In this document: one piece after another, positions 63,730 through 64,000 of the stretch
Layout of the letters: every line of letters starts with the position of its first letter
How positions within the stretch are numbered: position 1 is the first letter of the stretch
Assembly: GCA_017311185.1 (NCBI GenBank)
Contig: JAESUZ010003091.1
Location: 992,001-1,056,000 of the forward strand
Source of the DNA: Proteles cristata cristata
Taxonomy: Eukaryota > Chordata > Mammalia > Carnivora > Hyaenidae
DNA: 64,000 nt
Direction of reading: 5' to 3'
The notes under the pieces: generated by a model
Seen by the model: the letters and a program-made list of their open reading frames with translations, nothing else
The model's database searches: none
What the model was told of the DNA's origin: nothing
Program-made: the position numbers and the translations under genes

Positions 63730-64000
63730 TTCTTCCTTTCCACTTCTTCCTCTCGAGCCGCGCTCTCCCCGAATCTCTTTCACTCGCCTTCCCTGAAATT
63801 ATCCGGATAGTTTGCAACGAATCCCTTTCTTCCCAAAGGGACCTGTTTCAGCCGCCTGGATGGATCCGCACCTGCGCTCCTTGAAGGGGACGGTCTGCTG
63901 GGTTCCCAGTCCAGATGACAGTGACTCAGACTGGGAATGTTTACAAACTTCGGGATCAGGATGCAAGCCCGTGCTCACCCCTGGTACAGATTTGCCCCCC
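63730..64000. other. PDK2-ITGA3 intergenic, no gene seen
   Basis: Leaves the CpG island and becomes ordinary sequence. In human, ITGA3 lies beyond; none of its exons is visible here. Confidence 0.5.

Overview
The window is carnivore, almost certainly felid, genomic DNA. It holds intron-containing genes in vertebrate style, CpG-island promoters, and fifteen copies of the tRNA-Lys-derived CAN-SINE in its cat form (head like gcgcctgggtggctcagtcg, A/B-box body, CT-rich segment, A tail). There are also older L1 and MIR relics. Nothing bacterial, viral or plasmid-like was seen.

Three protein-coding genes account for the functional content, and every coding exon was joined at GT/AG splice sites with consistent phase. 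PPP1R9B (spinophilin/neurabin-2) is on the + strand, CDS 10960-25366, 10 coding exons, 822 aa. SAMD14 is on the + strand, CDS 34917-45882, 9 coding exons plus an inferred non-coding first exon near 30.6-31.0 kb, 418 aa. PDK2 (pyruvate dehydrogenase kinase 2) is on the - strand, CDS 63332-48661, 11 exons, 408 aa. Order and orientation match the human 17q21.33 block (ITGA3-PDK2-SAMD14-PPP1R9B-SGCA) read in reverse, so ITGA3 should lie past the right edge and SGCA past the left edge.

Layout: 1-10.1 kb is intergenic, with an orphan CpG island at about 0.6-1.0 kb, two L1 relics, five SINEs and microsatellites. 10.2-26.95 kb is PPP1R9B, from a CpG-island promoter to a 1.6 kb 3' UTR. 27-30.2 kb is a gene-free gap. 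30.2-47.5 kb is SAMD14, with a long repeat-rich first and second intron. 47.7-63.4 kb is PDK2, converging tail-to-tail on SAMD14. 63.4-64 kb is the PDK2 upstream region, with three evenly spaced CCAAT boxes.

The genes do not form one pathway. PPP1R9B is an actin/PP1 scaffold, SAMD14 is a SAM-domain protein linked to actin capping and KIT signalling, and PDK2 is a mitochondrial kinase that shuts down the pyruvate dehydrogenase complex. PPP1R9B and SAMD14 may nevertheless share ancestry: together, in this order and orientation, they resemble the N-terminal and C-terminal halves of neurabin-1. I found no new gene system. The points most worth a second look are regulatory or structural: layered upstream ATGs in SAMD14 exon 1, a NAGNAG acceptor with an extra codon in PDK2 exon 7, a two-strand poly(A) motif between SAMD14 and PDK2, CTCF-type motifs, and a 41-bp triplicated E-box unit in SAMD14 intron 1.
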